Source of the DNA: Mycolicibacillus trivialis | GTDB lineage: Bacteria > Actinomycetota > Actinomycetes > Mycobacteriales > Mycobacteriaceae | Direction of reading: 5' to 3' | Assembly (NCBI RefSeq): GCF_002102395.1 | Contig: NZ_LQPZ01000047.1 | Span: 1 to 64,000 of the forward strand | DNA length: 64,000 nt | Shown here: positions 40,111 through 50,631 of the stretch, piece by piece | Position numbering within the stretch: the stretch's first letter is position 1 | Layout of the letters: each line of letters opens with the position of its first letter | Translations under genes and position numbers: made by a program | The notes under the pieces: generated by a model | The model's database searches: none | Told to the model about the DNA's origin: nothing | The model's input: the letters and a program-made list of their open reading frames with translations, nothing else

Positions 40111-41282
40111 GCCGGATCGTGGTCGTCGGGATCGGTGCGGACGGCATGGCCGGCCTGGCCGAACGATCCCGAAACGAATTGTGTTCGGCCACTGAGGTAT
40201 ACGGATCCGAACGGCAACTCGGGCTGCTCGACGACACGGTCGCGGCGCACCGGCGGAGTTGGCCGTCACCGTTGCTGGAGGCGCTGCCGGATCTGCTCGA
40301 TCAGCCCCACGACGTGCACGTGCTCGCCAGCGGCGATCCGCTGCTGCACGGCATCGGCGTCACCCTGATCCGGCTGTTCGGCGCGCACCGCGTTACCGTG
40401 CTGCCGCACGTGTCGGCCCCGGCGCTGGCGTGCGCCCGGATGGGCTGGAACGTCGCCGACACCGAGGTGATCAGCCTGGTCAGCGCCGCGCCGCACACCG
40501 CGGTGCGCCGCGGTGGGCGGGCGATCGTGCTCTCCCGCGACCGGTCCAGCCCCCGGCGACTCGCGGCGCTGCTGTGCGACCACGGCCGCGGCGACTCCGA
40601 ACTCAGCGTCTTCGAACAACTCGCCGGGCCGGCCGAACGACGCCGTGACGGCACCGCGCGGGACTTCGCCGCCGGCACCGACACCGACACCGACGATCTC
40701 AACGTCGTCGCGGTGCGCTACCTGCCCGACGACTCGGCCGTCCACCTGCCCGACGCCGCGTTCGGAAACACCGGCCAGATGACCAAATACACCATCCGTG
40801 CGGTCACCCTGGCCGCGCTGGCGCCGCGGACCGGTCAACGGCTGTGGGACGTCGGATCGGGGTCGGGCAGCATCGCGGTGTCGTGGGCGCGCAGCGCGCC
40901 GGGCTGCAGCGCGGTCGCCTTCGAACGCGACGAGGCCCGTGGCCGCGCCATCGTCCACAACGCGGCCGGCAGCGGCGCCCGGGTCGAGGTGCGCGGCGCC
41001 GCGCCGGCGGCCTTCACCGGAGCCGCCGCACCGGATGCGGTGTTCATCGGCGGCGGACTGACCACCCCGGGCCTGCTCGACGGGTGTCTGCAGGCGTTGC
41101 CGCGCGGCGGCCGGCTGGTCGCCAACGCCGTCACCGTAGAATCCGAAGCCCTACTCCTGCAATCCTATTCGCAATACGGCGGAACGTTGCGACGGTTACA
41201 GCATGACCGGGCCGAGCCGCTGGGGGCGTTCAGCGGGTGGCTGCCGCAACGCCCGGTGACCCAATGGGAGTGGACCCGATGA
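40107..41282 (+). CDS. cobL: Precorrin-6Y C5,15-methyltransferase (decarboxylating)
   Basis: CobL adds methyl groups at C5 and C15 of precorrin-6B and decarboxylates the acetate side chain at C12, yielding precorrin-8. The 391-residue protein is the usual fusion of a CbiE-like methyltransferase (VVVGIGADGMAGL, LASGDPLLHGIG, about 1-200) and a CbiT-like SAM domain (LWDVGSGSGSIAVSWAR, FERDEARGRAIVHNA, about 210-391). Its overlaps with the SDR gene and cobM mean the operon is translated as a coupled series. Confidence 0.96.
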   Translation: MSRIVVVGIGADGMAGLAERSRNELCSATEVYGSERQLGLLDDTVAAHRRSWPSPLLEALPDLLDQPHDVHVLASGDPLLHGIGVTLIRLFGAHRVTVLPHVSAPALACARMGWNVADTEVISLVSAAPHTAVRRGGRAIVLSRDRSSPRRLAALLCDHGRGDSELSVFEQLAGPAERRRDGTARDFAAGTDTDTDDLNVVAVRYLPDDSAVHLPDAAFGNTGQMTKYTIRAVTLAALAPRTGQRLWDVGSGSGSIAVSWARSAPGCSAVAFERDEARGRAIVHNAAGSGARVEVRGAAPAAFTGAAAPDAVFIGGGLTTPGLLDGCLQALPRGGRLVANAVTVESEALLLQSYSQYGGTLRRLQHDRAEPLGAFSGWLPQRPVTQWEWTR

Positions 41283-42034
41283 CCGTCTACTTCATCGGCG
41301 CCGGACCCGGCGCAGCCGACCTGATCACAGTCCGCGGCCGGCGCCTGCTCGCCACTTGCCCGGTCTGCCTGCATCCCGGGTCGATCATGTCCGACGATCT
41401 GCTGGCGTTCTGCCCGCCGCAAGCCCGCGTGGTGGACACCGGCCCGCTGACCCTCGACGAGATCATCGCCGAGATCACCGCCGCCGACGCGGCCGGCCAC
41501 GACGTGGCGCGACTGCACTCCGGGGACCCGTCGCTGTACAGCGCGGTCGCCGAACAGTGCCGTCGCCTCGATGCGGCAGGCATCGACTACCGGATCGTGC
41601 CGGGTGTGCCGGCGTTCGCCGCCGCCGCGGCGGTCCTCGGCCGCGAACTGACCGTGCCCGGGGTGGCGCAGACGGTGACGCTGACCCGGGTCGCCACCGT
41701 GTCCACCGCCATGCCCGAAGGCGAAGACCTCACCGCGCTGGCCGCACCGGGCGCCACCCTGGTGCTGCACCTCGCCGCCGCCCAGATCGACGCGATCGTC
41801 CCGCAACTGCTCGCCGGCGGCTACCGGCCCGACACACCGGTGGCGGTGGTGGCCTTCGCCAGCCGGCCGGAGCAGACGGTGCTGCGCGGGGAGTTGACCG
41901 ACATCGCCGAACAGATGAACGCGGCCGGGATCACCAAGACCGCGGTGATCATCGTCGGCGACGCCCTGGCCGCCGACGGGTTCACCGACAGCTACCTGTA
42001 CTCGCCCGGACGGCGGCGGGGCGGCCGGCGGTGA
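41279..42034 (+). CDS. cobM: Precorrin-4 C11-methyltransferase
   Basis: CobM methylates precorrin-4 at C11 with SAM to give precorrin-5. The 251-residue protein has the SAM-uroporphyrinogen methyltransferase signatures VYFIGAGPGAADLITVRG at the N-terminus, VARLHSGDPSLYSA and YRIVPGVPAFAAAAA. The ATG overlaps the cobL stop, and the cobK GTG overlaps the cobM stop. No cobF gene for the following methylation and deacylation step is present in this window. Confidence 0.97.
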   Translation: MTVYFIGAGPGAADLITVRGRRLLATCPVCLHPGSIMSDDLLAFCPPQARVVDTGPLTLDEIIAEITAADAAGHDVARLHSGDPSLYSAVAEQCRRLDAAGIDYRIVPGVPAFAAAAAVLGRELTVPGVAQTVTLTRVATVSTAMPEGEDLTALAAPGATLVLHLAAAQIDAIVPQLLAGGYRPDTPVAVVAFASRPEQTVLRGELTDIAEQMNAAGITKTAVIIVGDALAADGFTDSYLYSPGRRRGGRR

Positions 42035-42765
42035 GGATCCTGCTGCTCGGCGGCACCGGTGAGGCCCGCGAACTGGCCGCCGACCTGCAACCCGGCATCG
42101 AGGTGATCAGTTCGCTGGCCGGCCGCGTCCCCGACCCGGCGCTGCCGGCCGGCGCGGTGCGCATCGGCGGGTTCGGCGGCGTCGACGGGCTGCGGCGCTG
42201 GCTGACCGACTCCGGGGTGGACGCCGTCGTCGACGCCACCCACCCGTTCGCGGCGACCATCACCGCCAACGCCGCGGCGGCCTGCACCGAGTTGGGGCTT
42301 CCGCATCTGGTGCTGGCCCGGCCGGCCTGGCCCAGCGACGGCGCGACGACCGTGCCGTCGAACCGGGGGGCCGCCGAGGTCATCGCCGAGCGCGGCCACC
42401 GGCGGGGGTTCCTGACCACCGGGCGCTCCAGCGTCGCCGCGTTCACCGGTGTCGACGCCTGGTTCCTCATCCGGGTGGTCACCGCCCCGGATCCCGGCAC
42501 GCTGCCGGAGCGGCACCGGTTGCTGCTGTCCCGCGGCCCCTACGAGTACCGGGAGGAGGCCGCGCTGTTGACCGAACACCACATCGACGTCCTGGTCACC
42601 AAGAACAGCGGCGGAGCGATGACCCGGGCGAAGCTGACCGCCGCCGCCGACCACGGGATCCCGGTGGTGATGGTGCAACGGCCGCCGTTGCCCGCCGGGG
42701 TGGTCACCGCCGAGGACGCCGCCCAGGCCGCGGCGTGGGTGCGCGCGCTGGCCGCTAGCCGGTGA
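42031..42765 (+). CDS. cobK: Precorrin-6A reductase
   Basis: CobK reduces the macrocycle of precorrin-6A with NADPH to give precorrin-6B. The 244-residue length equals M. tuberculosis Cob[17 protein letters not shown] is the nucleotide motif, [19 protein letters not shown] and TGRSSVAAF are conserved substrate-pocket parts, and [10 protein letters not shown] is the C-terminal signature. GTG 42031 overlaps cobM. Its 3' end overlaps the convergent sigC gene by 11 bases. Confidence 0.97.
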   Translation: MRILLLGGTGEARELAADLQPGIEVISSLAGRVPDPALPAGAVRIGGFGGVDGLRRWLTDSGVDAVVDATHPFAATITANAAAACTELGLPHLVLARPAWPSDGATTVPSNRGAAEVIAERGHRRGFLTTGRSSVAAFTGVDAWFLIRVVTAPDPGTLPERHRLLLSRGPYEYREEAALLTEHHIDVLVTKNSGGAMTRAKLTAAADHGIPVVMVQRPPLPAGVVTAEDAAQAAAWVRALAASR

Positions 42766-43309
42766 GTTCGCCGGAGTCCGGGTCGGCCAGCAACGCCTCG
42801 CGAGCCCGGGCGACCCGGGATCGAATGGTGCCCACCGGGCAGTCGCAGACCGCCGCGGCGTCGGCGTAGGACAGCCCGAGCACCTGGGTGAGCAGCAGCG
42901 CCTCGCGCTGGTCAGGGGAGAGGTCGGCGATCATCGCGGTGACCTCGACGACGTCCTCGAAGCCGCGGCTGGTGTGCGCCCGGTCGGGCAGCTGCGTCGG
43001 ATCGGCGCCGTGCGCCGCGCGCGGACGCGACCGGGTGTGCCGGATGTGGTCGGCGACCACCCGACGGGCGATCGCCAACAGCCAGGTGCGGGCGCTGGCG
43101 CGTCCGGAGAACCGTTCGATGGCGCTGATGGCGCGCAGGAACGTCTCCTGGGTGAGGTCATCGGCACTGCCGACATCGGCGAGATAGGCCACGAAGCGCC
43201 ACACGTCCTGCTGGGTGGCTCGGATGAACGCCTCCAGCGCGCGGCTGTTACGCCCGGCGGCGGCCAGGGCCAACGCCGTGACGGCTTCGTCGTCGCTGCG
43301 CGCGGTCAT
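42755..43309 (-). CDS. sigC: ECF RNA polymerase sigma factor SigC
   Basis: SigC is an extracytoplasmic-function sigma factor. The 184-residue protein has region 2 ([41 protein letters not shown]) and region 4 ([45 protein letters not shown]). It is highly similar to M. tuberculosis SigC, whose N-terminus supports ATG 43309. ATG 43354 would add 15 residues and lies two bases after the stop of the upstream zinc-finger membrane gene, so coupling to that start is possible; neither has a clear ribosome-binding site. The operon structure suggests control by the upstream gene product. Confidence 0.95.
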   Translation of the reverse strand: MTARSDDEAVTALALAAAGRNSRALEAFIRATQQDVWRFVAYLADVGSADDLTQETFLRAISAIERFSGRASARTWLLAIARRVVADHIRHTRSRPRAAHGADPTQLPDRAHTSRGFEDVVEVTAMIADLSPDQREALLLTQVLGLSYADAAAVCDCPVGTIRSRVARAREALLADPDSGELTG

Positions 43310-43356
43310 CGCCGCCAGTCTACGACGGCTGGTCGTAGGTTGGTCGGGGGACATCG

Positions 43357-44061
43357 TCACGCCGCGGTCCGGTTCACCGGCCGCAGGTGATCGCGCCGCC
43401 CGGGTTCGGGCCAGGGGATCGCCGTGTCGGCCGTCGAGGAGCCGCGGCCCCGGCGCGGCGACCCGAACCGGTCGCGCACCACCAGCAACACGAAGAACAA
43501 CCCGAGCAGGATCGGGATGTGGCTCAGTGCCCGGGACACGGTGACCTGCCCGGTCACCGCATCGACCGCCACATAGCCGACCAGCGCGACCGTGTAGGCG
43601 CCGGTGATGGCCGCCACGCCCACCGCGGCGACGGTCCAGAATCCGGCGGCGATCATCGCCACCCCCAGCGCGACGAGCCAGGCGGTGGACTCGTGCAGCA
43701 GGTGCGCGCCGGTCGCCGCGCCGTGCCCTTCGGTGTGCACCATCCCGAAATCCAACCCGGCGATCTGCGCGACCGCCAACACCAGCTGACCCACTCCGAT
43801 CACGATCAACCCGCCGCGCCACCACAGCGACGCGGTGCCCGCCGCCCGGGCCCGCGCACCGGCGAGGATCTGCTCGGTCAGGTCCGGGCCGCGCTGGGGC
43901 CCCGCCACCGCGATATGGCGGGTCTGGGCCGCCGCGGCGATCAGCCACTCCCGGCAGTCCCGGCAGCCGCGTAGGTGGGCGTCGAGCTGGTGCGCCAGCA
44001 CCGGCTGCGCCTCCCCGTCCAGACGCGCCGAGAGCGCTTCCCGCGCGACCTCGCAATTCAC
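43357..44061 (-). CDS. Zinc-finger (zf-HC2) membrane protein, candidate anti-sigma factor for SigC
   Basis: A 234-residue protein with an N-terminal anti-sigma-like zinc domain, in which [17 protein letters not shown] shows the HxxxCxxC pattern, followed by about five membrane helices from residue 80 to 205. A DUF2275- or RskA-like extracytoplasmic domain is not evident; the helices resemble a small membrane sensor. ZAS-domain proteins usually hold an ECF sigma factor at the membrane. The stop is just upstream of sigC on the same strand, the normal placement of a partner, though the anti-sigma gene more often comes second. GTG 44061 follows AGGATGAG. The assignment as SigC regulator is inference. 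Confidence 0.8.
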   Translation of the reverse strand: MNCEVAREALSARLDGEAQPVLAHQLDAHLRGCRDCREWLIAAAAQTRHIAVAGPQRGPDLTEQILAGARARAAGTASLWWRGGLIVIGVGQLVLAVAQIAGLDFGMVHTEGHGAATGAHLLHESTAWLVALGVAMIAAGFWTVAAVGVAAITGAYTVALVGYVAVDAVTGQVTVSRALSHIPILLGLFFVLLVVRDRFGSPRRGRGSSTADTAIPWPEPGRRDHLRPVNRTAA

Positions 44062-44198
44062 CACCTCATCCTGGCAAATCACCGTCGAGGGACAAAACTG
44101 CGCACCGCGGGGAACTAATCGGCATCGCGATCCGACTACTCATCTGACGGCGTCTGAGGGCGCCGACGAGCAGGCCGCCGCGAATCAACGGAGAGGGG

Positions 44199-45863
44199 GT
44201 GCCGGTCGCGATGATCGCGCCGATCTGGCTGGCAGCACCCCCGGAGGTGCATTCGGCGCTGCTGAGCTCCGGCCCGGGTGCCGGACCGCTGGTGGCCGCC
44301 GGCTCGGCCTGGTCACAGCTGGCCGCCGAGTACACCGCCGCCGCCGAGGAACTCACCGCCGACCTGGCCGCCGTGCAGGCGGGCGCCTGGCAGGGGCCCA
44401 CCGCCGCGCGTTACCTGGCCGCCCACGGGCCGTACCTGGCCTGGCTGGCCGAGAGCGCCGCCAAGAGCAGTGTCGCCGCGGCAGCGCACCACACCGCCGC
44501 CGGTGCCCACACCGTGGCGCTGGCCACCATGCCCACCCTGGCCGAACTCGCCGCCAACCACGCCGTGCACGCCACCCTGGTCGCCACCAACTTCTTCGGG
44601 ATCAACACCATCCCGATCGCGGTCAACGAAGCCGATTACGTCCGGATGTGGATCCAGGCCGCCGAGACCATGGCCGGCTACCAGGTGACCGCCCAGACCG
44701 CGCTGGCCACCGTGTCGCCCACATCGCCGGCGGCGCCGATCATGGCGCCCGGCGCGGAGGCGGCCACCGCCGCCGCCGGGACCGACTCGGCCGCGGCGGG
44801 CCGAGCCGGTGAGGCCGGTGCGCATCTGCGGGCCGCCGACACCGTCGCGGACAGCCAGGCCGCCACCGGCTGGGAGCAGCAGATCAAAGACCTGCTGACC
44901 AACATCAACATGGGCGTGCTCGACCCCGTCGCCAAACAGCTGTGGAAGATCCTCGGCGTGGACGGGTATCCGCTGCCACCGGTGGAGACCGCGGGTCAGT
45001 TCGGCCAGCTGTTCGGCATGATCCCGGGGATGTCCCCGGTGCTCGCCGGCGCCCTGGGCTGGTCCGCCTACCACACCTTGATGCTGATCTGGCCGATGGG
45101 ACAGATCGCCGTGCAACTGGCGATCCCGGTGCTGGTCGGGGCGGCACCGCTGGTGGCCGCGGCCGCCGCCGGATCGGCCGGCGCGGCCGGACTGGCCGGC
45201 CTGTCGGGGCTGGCCGGCCTCAGCGGGCTGGAAGTCCAGCCCACCGACGTGCCTGCGGGGGCGACCGCACCGGCACCCCTCGGCGCGCCGGCCGGGGCGG
45301 GCGCCGCGGCCGGTGGTGCCGGCGGCGGCGCGGGCAACATCCCTGCGACGTCCGGCTCCACGGCACCGGCGTCGAGCGCTCCTGCTGCGAGTGGACCCGC
45401 CGGCGGGGGGCCGGGCACCGGGTTCGGGCCTACCCAGACCACCGGGGCGGGTCTGACCGACACCGTGTACGTGGCCACCTCGGTGGGGGCCGCGGCCCGC
45501 CGCTCGGCAGGCGCGCGGCGGGGTGCGCGGCGCCCCGAGGACGCCGGCGATGAGCAGGACGCCGCCGAGACGACCCGGACGGGCACCGCGTTCACCGCGC
45601 GGATGAAACACCGCCGCCGCCACGGTACGGCCACCGAGCGCGGCTACCGCTACGAATTCCTCGACGCCGACTCGGAACCCGACGTCGACGACGAGCCCGG
45701 CCCCGCCGAGACCACCGACTCGTCGGGGACCGGTGCGGGCACCCTGGGTTTCGCAGGTGCGGCGGCCATCCCTGGGGTGCGGCCCGCCGGGCTGGTCAGC
45801 GTGGGAGCGGACGCCGACGGCTCGAAAACCGTGCCGATGATGCCGGCCGGTTGGAAGTCGTGA
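44199..45863 (+). CDS. PPE family protein, PPE-PPW subgroup
   Basis: A 554-residue PPE protein. The N-terminal PPE domain (about 180 residues) contains [22 protein letters not shown], the WxG turn in [16 protein letters not shown] and [29 protein letters not shown] long Ala/Gly/Pro-rich middle with a hydrophobic [13 protein letters not shown] repeat is followed by an acidic segment. The end, [12 protein letters not shown] and VPMMPAGW, matches the PPE-PPW C-terminal domain. PPE proteins are usually secreted with a PE partner by a type VII system, but no PE gene is adjacent here. GTG 44199 directly follows GGAGAGGGG; ATG 44211 is an alternative. Confidence 0.9.
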   Translation: MPVAMIAPIWLAAPPEVHSALLSSGPGAGPLVAAGSAWSQLAAEYTAAAEELTADLAAVQAGAWQGPTAARYLAAHGPYLAWLAESAAKSSVAAAAHHTAAGAHTVALATMPTLAELAANHAVHATLVATNFFGINTIPIAVNEADYVRMWIQAAETMAGYQVTAQTALATVSPTSPAAPIMAPGAEAATAAAGTDSAAAGRAGEAGAHLRAADTVADSQAATGWEQQIKDLLTNINMGVLDPVAKQLWKILGVDGYPLPPVETAGQFGQLFGMIPGMSPVLAGALGWSAYHTLMLIWPMGQIAVQLAIPVLVGAAPLVAAAAAGSAGAAGLAGLSGLAGLSGLEVQPTDVPAGATAPAPLGAPAGAGAAAGGAGGGAGNIPATSGSTAPASSAPAASGPAGGGPGTGFGPTQTTGAGLTDTVYVATSVGAAARRSAGARRGARRPEDAGDEQDAAETTRTGTAFTARMKHRRRHGTATERGYRYEFLDADSEPDVDDEPGPAETTDSSGTGAGTLGFAGAAAIPGVRPAGLVSVGADADGSKTVPMMPAGWKS

Positions 45864-45892
45864 TCGCCCGCCTATCGGTTTGAGTCGATCCG

Positions 45893-47611
45893 TCAGACGA
45901 TGTAGTACAGCTGCGCCATCGAGACCCGGTCGACCGGTTCGGCGGTGGCGAGTGTGCCGTCGAGGTAGACGTCGTATGTCTTCGGGTCGATGCGGATCTC
46001 GGGCATCGCGTCGTTGCGCACCATCTGCTGTTTCCCGACGGTGCGACAACCTCGGACCGGCTCGACCCAGCGGTCCAGCCCGATCCGGTCGGGCACCCCG
46101 GCGACGACGGCGGCCTCGGACATGAACGTCATCGCGATGTGCGGCGCCACCGGAGGTTCACTGCCGTACATCGGGCGCATCAGCACCGGTTCGGTGGTGG
46201 GGATGGACCCGCAGGGGTCGCCGAGCGTCGCCCGCACCACCATCCCGCCCTTGAGGACCAACTTCGGCCGGACCCCGAACGTGCTGGTCGGCCAGAGCAC
46301 GATATCGGCGATCTTGCCCGGCTCCAACGAGCCCACCAGGTGGCCGATGCCGTGTGTCAACGCCGGGTTGATGGTGTATTTCGCCAGATAACGCAGGATG
46401 CGACCGTTGTCGTGCTCGTCGGGATCACCGGCGAGTTGCCCGGTCTGCTGCTTCATCTTGTCCGCCGTGCGCCATGCGGTGGTGATGGTGTCGCTGATCC
46501 GACCCATTGCCTGAGAATCCGAGGTGTACATCGAGACGACGCCGAGATCTTGCAGCACGTCCTCCGCGGCTTCGGTACCGGTCCGGATGCGGGACTGAAC
46601 GAAGGCGTTGTCGACCGGGTCGCGCGGGTTCAGGTTGTGGGTCACCGCGGTCATGTAGAACAAATTGTTGGCGGTGTCCGTGGTGAACGGCCGGGTCGGG
46701 TTGGTCGATGAGGGCAGCACGTTGGGCAGTGCGGCCATCGCCATCACGTCGGGCGCATGGCCGCCGCCGGCTCCCTCGATGTGGTAGGCGTGCACGACGC
46801 GGCCGTTGATCGCGCTGAGCGTGTCGGCGAGATAGCCGGACTCGTTGAGCGTGTCGGTGTGGATCGCGACCTGCACGTCGTGGTCATCGGCCACGCTGAG
46901 GCAGCAGTCCATCACCGCGGGGGTCGCACCCCAGTCCTCGTGCACCTTGAAACCGCAGGCGCCGGCCTGCATCTGCTCGATCAGCGCCTCGGGTTGGCTG
47001 CTGTTGCCCTTGCCGAGGAAGCCGACGTTGACCGGATAGCAGGCGGTTGCCTGCAGCATGCGGGTGATGTTGCCCGCGCCGGGTGTGGTGTTGGTGCCCC
47101 GGGCTCCGTCCTCGGGGCCGGTTCCGCCACCGAGGAAAGTGGTGACACCGCTGGACAGGCCGTCCTTGACCTGTTCGGGGGAGATGAAGTGCACATGCGT
47201 GTCGACCGCACCCGCGGTGGCCACCAACCCCTCACCGGCGATCACCTGGGTGCCGGTCCCGACGATCAGGCCGGGGTCCACGCCGTCCTGCACGTAGGGG
47301 TTTCCCGCCTGCCCGACGCCGACGATCCGCCCGTCGCGAATACCGATGTCGGCCTTGACGATGCCGATGATCGGATCCATCACGATCACCGACGTGATGA
47401 CCAGGTCCAAGGCGCCCTCGGCGTTGGTCACCCCCGGTGTTTGGCCCATGCCGTCGCGAATCGACTTGCCGCCACCGAAGACCAGCTCTTCACCCGGAGT
47501 GAGCAGGCTGCGCTCCACCTGCGCTATCAACTCGGTGTCGGCCAACCGGAACCGGTCGCCGGTGGTGGGTCCGTACAGCGAGGCGTAGGTGCGCCGAGAA
47601 ACCGAGCTCAC
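45893..47611 (-). CDS. ureC: Urease alpha subunit UreC, divergent form
   Basis: A 572-residue urease catalytic subunit. The nickel ligands are all present: His139 and His141 in DTHVH, Lys222 (carbamylated in the family) and His224 in FKVHEDWG, His251 in IHTDTLNES, His277 in YHIEGAGGG, and Asp365 in TSDSQAMG. The catalytic flap His325 and Arg341 are also kept. The flap cysteine found in most ureases (MVCHH) is replaced by Thr324 in AVTHNLNP, and the surrounding loop differs from the canonical sequence. GTG 47611 overlaps the ureB stop. UreE, F, G and D accessory genes are not found in this window, so nickel loading would depend on genes elsewhere. Confidence 0.93.
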   Translation of the reverse strand: MSSVSRRTYASLYGPTTGDRFRLADTELIAQVERSLLTPGEELVFGGGKSIRDGMGQTPGVTNAEGALDLVITSVIVMDPIIGIVKADIGIRDGRIVGVGQAGNPYVQDGVDPGLIVGTGTQVIAGEGLVATAGAVDTHVHFISPEQVKDGLSSGVTTFLGGGTGPEDGARGTNTTPGAGNITRMLQATACYPVNVGFLGKGNSSQPEALIEQMQAGACGFKVHEDWGATPAVMDCCLSVADDHDVQVAIHTDTLNESGYLADTLSAINGRVVHAYHIEGAGGGHAPDVMAMAALPNVLPSSTNPTRPFTTDTANNLFYMTAVTHNLNPRDPVDNAFVQSRIRTGTEAAEDVLQDLGVVSMYTSDSQAMGRISDTITTAWRTADKMKQQTGQLAGDPDEHDNGRILRYLAKYTINPALTHGIGHLVGSLEPGKIADIVLWPTSTFGVRPKLVLKGGMVVRATLGDPCGSIPTTEPVLMRPMYGSEPPVAPHIAMTFMSEAAVVAGVPDRIGLDRWVEPVRGCRTVGKQQMVRNDAMPEIRIDPKTYDVYLDGTLATAEPVDRVSMAQLYYIV

Positions 47612-48006
47612 CGCGACGACCCCTCTCCGGCACCGCCGGGTATCCCGCGGAACCCGAGCTCACCCGCTCGACGCAGCGCCCGCCGAGCCACCCTGTCGTT
47701 TCGGACGGCGCCCTCGACCATGCCGCTGAAGCCTCTGATCAGACCCATGCCACCGAACTCGACGAGGACGACGGTTTTCTCCTCGCCGGGTTCGAACCGG
47801 ATCGCTTGCCCGGAGGGGATGTCGAGCCGTCTGCCGAGCGCCCGTGTTCGATCGAACTCCAAAACCCCGTTCGCTTCGAAGAAGTGGTAGTGCGAGCCCA
47901 CCTGGATCGGCCGGTCCCCGGTGTTGCGGACCTGAAGTTGCACGGTGGGGCGGCCCGCGTTGATTTCAACGGGTTCGTCGGCGATGAACCATTCACCGGG
48001 GATCAT
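47608..48006 (-). CDS. ureB: Urease beta subunit UreB with extended C-terminus
   Basis: A structural urease subunit with the family core [53 protein letters not shown] and [22 protein letters not shown] 48006 follows GGAGGG by four bases. At 132 residues it is roughly 30 longer than a typical UreB; the tail ([20 protein letters not shown] and a Gly/Ser end) is basic and has no match I recognise. Its stop overlaps ureC. Confidence 0.92.
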   Translation of the reverse strand: MIPGEWFIADEPVEINAGRPTVQLQVRNTGDRPIQVGSHYHFFEANGVLEFDRTRALGRRLDIPSGQAIRFEPGEEKTVVLVEFGGMGLIRGFSGMVEGAVRNDRVARRALRRAGELGFRGIPGGAGEGSSR

Positions 48007-48033
48007 GACACCCTCCATCGTCCGTTCGACCGA

Positions 48034-48345
48034 TCAACCGATCGGGTTGGCCACCGAGACCAGCTGGGTGCCGGTCGGGAACATCGCCTCGACCTGCACG
48101 AAGGTGACCATGTCGGGCACGCCGGCCAGCACATCGTCGCGGGTGAGGACCCGTTTGCCCAGCTCGATGGTGTCCGCGAGCGACGCGCCGTCGCGCGCGG
48201 ACTCCAGCAGTGCCTCGCAGATCAGCGCGATGGATTCGGGAACGTTCAGTTTGGTACCGCGTTCCCGCCGTCGGCGTGCCAGGTCGGCGACCTGGTAGAT
48301 GACCAGCTTCTCGACTTCGCGGGGCGAGAGCATCAGCGACGACAT
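48034..48345 (-). CDS. ureA: Urease gamma subunit UreA
   Basis: A urease gamma subunit recognised from LSPREVEKLVIYQVADLARRRRERGTKLNVPESIALICEALLE and GKRVLTRDDVLAGVPDMV, followed by VQVEAMFPTGTQLVSVANPIG. Starting at ATG 48345 (MSSLMLSPREVEK) the protein has 103 residues, the normal UreA size; ATG 48333 would give 99. The frame continues open to a TTG at 48441 (with a GTG at 48426), which would add about 32 acidic residues; this cannot be excluded. It is the first gene of a ureA-ureB-ureC set and lies in line with cobIJ about 180 bases downstream of it. Confidence 0.88.
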   Translation of the reverse strand: MSSLMLSPREVEKLVIYQVADLARRRRERGTKLNVPESIALICEALLESARDGASLADTIELGKRVLTRDDVLAGVPDMVTFVQVEAMFPTGTQLVSVANPIG

Positions 48346-48526
48346 CCACGTCTGGGCTCCGAGGGTCGCTGCCGGCTTCAGGGCGTCGGCGGCGATCTCC
48401 TCCGACCGGTCGTTCTCCTGGACCACCTCTCGACGATACAACTCACAACGAGTCGGAGAGCGACACGCGCTCTGAGAACTTCCTGTGTTGGTCGGCGCGG
48501 CGAAGACGGCACGCCGCCACTGCCGG

Positions 48527-49999
48527 CTAACCCGGGTAGCGGCGGGGGGTGAACACCCGGTCGGCGGAATCGTCGCTGTACCACTGGGTTTGGGAAGATC
48601 CGACGATGAGCAGGCATCGCATGTCGACGGCTGCGGCGTCGAGTTCGGCCAACCGCACCACGCTCACCTGCTCGGCCGGCCCGGACACGTCCCGCCCGAT
48701 CACCACCGGTGTATCGGGGGAGCGGTGCTCCAGCAGCAGGTCCCGCATCGCGCCGACCTGCCAGGTGCGGCTGCGGGAAGCCGGGTTGTAGATCGCCAGC
48801 GCCAGATCCGCGGCGGCGGCCGCCGAGAGCCGGGCGGCGATCACCTCCCACGGTTTGAGCCGATCGGACAGCGAGAGCACCGCGTAGTCGTGCCCCAGCG
48901 GCGCCCCGACCCGGCTGGCCACCGCCTGCGCGGCGGTCATCGCGGGCACCACCCGCACCGTCACGCCCGGCCAGCGTCGAGCCTCCTCCAGCACCGCGGC
49001 GCCCATCGCGAACACGCCCGGATCCCCGGAGGAGACCACCGCCACCGTGTGGCCCCGCTCGGCCAACTCGCAGGCCAGCCTGGCCCGTTTGGGCTCATCG
49101 GTGTTGTCGCTGGGGTGGCGGCGTTGCCCGGCATGCTCGGGCACCCGATCCAGATACGGTCCGTAGCCGATCAGGTCGGTTGCCGCTGCCAGCACCCGGC
49201 GGCTCTCCGGCGTCATCCAGTCCTGGCTGCCGGGCCCCAACCCCACCACGGTGACCGCACCGGCGGCCGCGCGACGGCGCCGGCCGCCGGGCAACAATGC
49301 CAGCGAGAAGTACGGCACCTCGGCCGGGTCGACGTCGGCGGCGGGCAGCACCCGCTGGGCCGGGGTGGAGGCCCGCTCCACGTAGTAGGTGTCGTCGAGT
49401 TGTCCGGTGCGCGACAACGCTTCCCGAACGGCCGGGTAGGACCGGCCCAGTTTGAGGATGACCGCGGCGTCGACGTCGGCGAGCCGCCGGCTCAGCTCGG
49501 TGACCCCCATCGTGCCGGGCAACACCGACAAGACCTCGTCGCCGGCCACCAGGGGTGTCGCCAGCGCCGCCGAGGCCGCACTGATCGAGGTCACCCCGGG
49601 GACGATCACCGCGTGGAAACGTTCGGTGAGCCGGGTGTGCAGATGCATGTAGGAGCTGTAGAACAGCGGATCGCCCTCGGCCAGCAGCGCCACGTCCCGA
49701 CCGGCGGCCAGGTGAGCGGCGATCCGTTCGGCCGCCGAGCGGTAGAAGTCCTCCATCGCCCCGGCGTAGCCGCCCGGGTGGTCGACGGTTTCGGTGGTCA
49801 CCGGATAGACCAGGTGCTCCTCGAGCTGACCGGGGCGCAGGTACGGCTCGGCGATGCCGCGGGCGATGCTGCGGCCATGGCGCGCACTGTGATACGCGAC
49901 GACGTCGGCCGCCGCGATGACCCGGGTGGCCTTCACCGTCACCAGCTCCGGGTCGCCCGGGCCAAGCCCGACCCCGAACAGTGTTCCGTGGCCGCTCAT
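48527..49999 (-). CDS. cobIJ: Bifunctional precorrin-2 C20 / precorrin-3B C17 methyltransferase CobIJ
   Basis: A 490-residue fusion of two SAM-dependent methyltransferases of the B12 pathway, as in M. tuberculosis. The CobI half (about 1-245) has [32 protein letters not shown] and [16 protein letters not shown]. The CobJ half (about 248-490) restarts with [32 protein letters not shown] and [16 protein letters not shown]. CobI turns precorrin-2 into precorrin-3A and CobJ contracts the ring of precorrin-3B. Its ATG overlaps the cobH stop (ATGA), so it is coupled to cobH. Confidence 0.97.
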   Translation of the reverse strand: MSGHGTLFGVGLGPGDPELVTVKATRVIAAADVVAYHSARHGRSIARGIAEPYLRPGQLEEHLVYPVTTETVDHPGGYAGAMEDFYRSAAERIAAHLAAGRDVALLAEGDPLFYSSYMHLHTRLTERFHAVIVPGVTSISAASAALATPLVAGDEVLSVLPGTMGVTELSRRLADVDAAVILKLGRSYPAVREALSRTGQLDDTYYVERASTPAQRVLPAADVDPAEVPYFSLALLPGGRRRRAAAGAVTVVGLGPGSQDWMTPESRRVLAAATDLIGYGPYLDRVPEHAGQRRHPSDNTDEPKRARLACELAERGHTVAVVSSGDPGVFAMGAAVLEEARRWPGVTVRVVPAMTAAQAVASRVGAPLGHDYAVLSLSDRLKPWEVIAARLSAAAAADLALAIYNPASRSRTWQVGAMRDLLLEHRSPDTPVVIGRDVSGPAEQVSVVRLAELDAAAVDMRCLLIVGSSQTQWYSDDSADRVFTPRRYPG

Positions 50000-50622
50000 T
50001 CGGCGCTGCTCGCGATCGCGTTGACCGCGGCGGCCGCCATCGCGCTGCCGCCACGCCGACCGCGCACCACCAGGTAGGCCACTCCGCGGGGCCGGTCGAC
50101 GAGCTCCTGTTTGGACTGTGCCGAGCCGACGAAGCCGACCGGGCCGCCCAGCACCGCCGCCGGTGCGGGCGCACCCTCGTCGATCAGTTCCAGCAGCCGG
50201 AACAGCGCGGTCGGCGCATTGCCGATGGCCAGCACCGCACCGCCGAGGCGGTCGGCCCACAGCTCCACCCCGGCCGCCGAGCGGGTGGTTGCCGACCGCC
50301 GGGCGTGTTCGCCCGCCCGGGGGTCGGCGACCAGCGACACCACCGCGTTGTCCGCCGGCAGCCGGGAGCGGGTGATGCCGGCCGCCACCATCGAGGAGTC
50401 GCACAGCACCGGCGCGCCGCCGGCCAGCGCCGCGTGCGCGCGGGCCACCACGTCCTCGGTGTAGGCGATGTGATCGACGAGGTCGACCTGCCCGCAGGTG
50501 TGGATCAGTCGCACCACGACCCGGGCCACGTCGGCGGGGAACCGGGCCAGGTCCGCCTCGGCGCGGATCGTGGCGAACGACTGCCGGTAGATCTCGGCGG
50601 CGTCGCGCAGGTAGTCCAGCAC
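49996..50622 (-). CDS. cobH: Precorrin-8X methylmutase
   Basis: CobH moves a methyl group from C11 to C12, converting precorrin-8 to hydrogenobyrinate. The 208-residue protein has [15 protein letters not shown] with the catalytic histidine, [15 protein letters not shown], and [18 protein letters not shown] near the C-terminus. GTG 50622 is nine bases after the cobG stop. It lies in the cobG-cobH-cobIJ operon. Confidence 0.96.
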   Translation of the reverse strand: MLDYLRDAAEIYRQSFATIRAEADLARFPADVARVVVRLIHTCGQVDLVDHIAYTEDVVARAHAALAGGAPVLCDSSMVAAGITRSRLPADNAVVSLVADPRAGEHARRSATTRSAAGVELWADRLGGAVLAIGNAPTALFRLLELIDEGAPAPAAVLGGPVGFVGSAQSKQELVDRPRGVAYLVVRGRRGGSAMAAAAVNAIASSAE

Positions 50623-50631
50623 GCGCTCACC

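Noticed and set aside
48457..48473. AGAGCG/CGCTCT hairpin between cobIJ and ureA as a terminator
   Set aside because: Only six pairs with no T-run on the minus strand; too weak to separate the operons with confidence.
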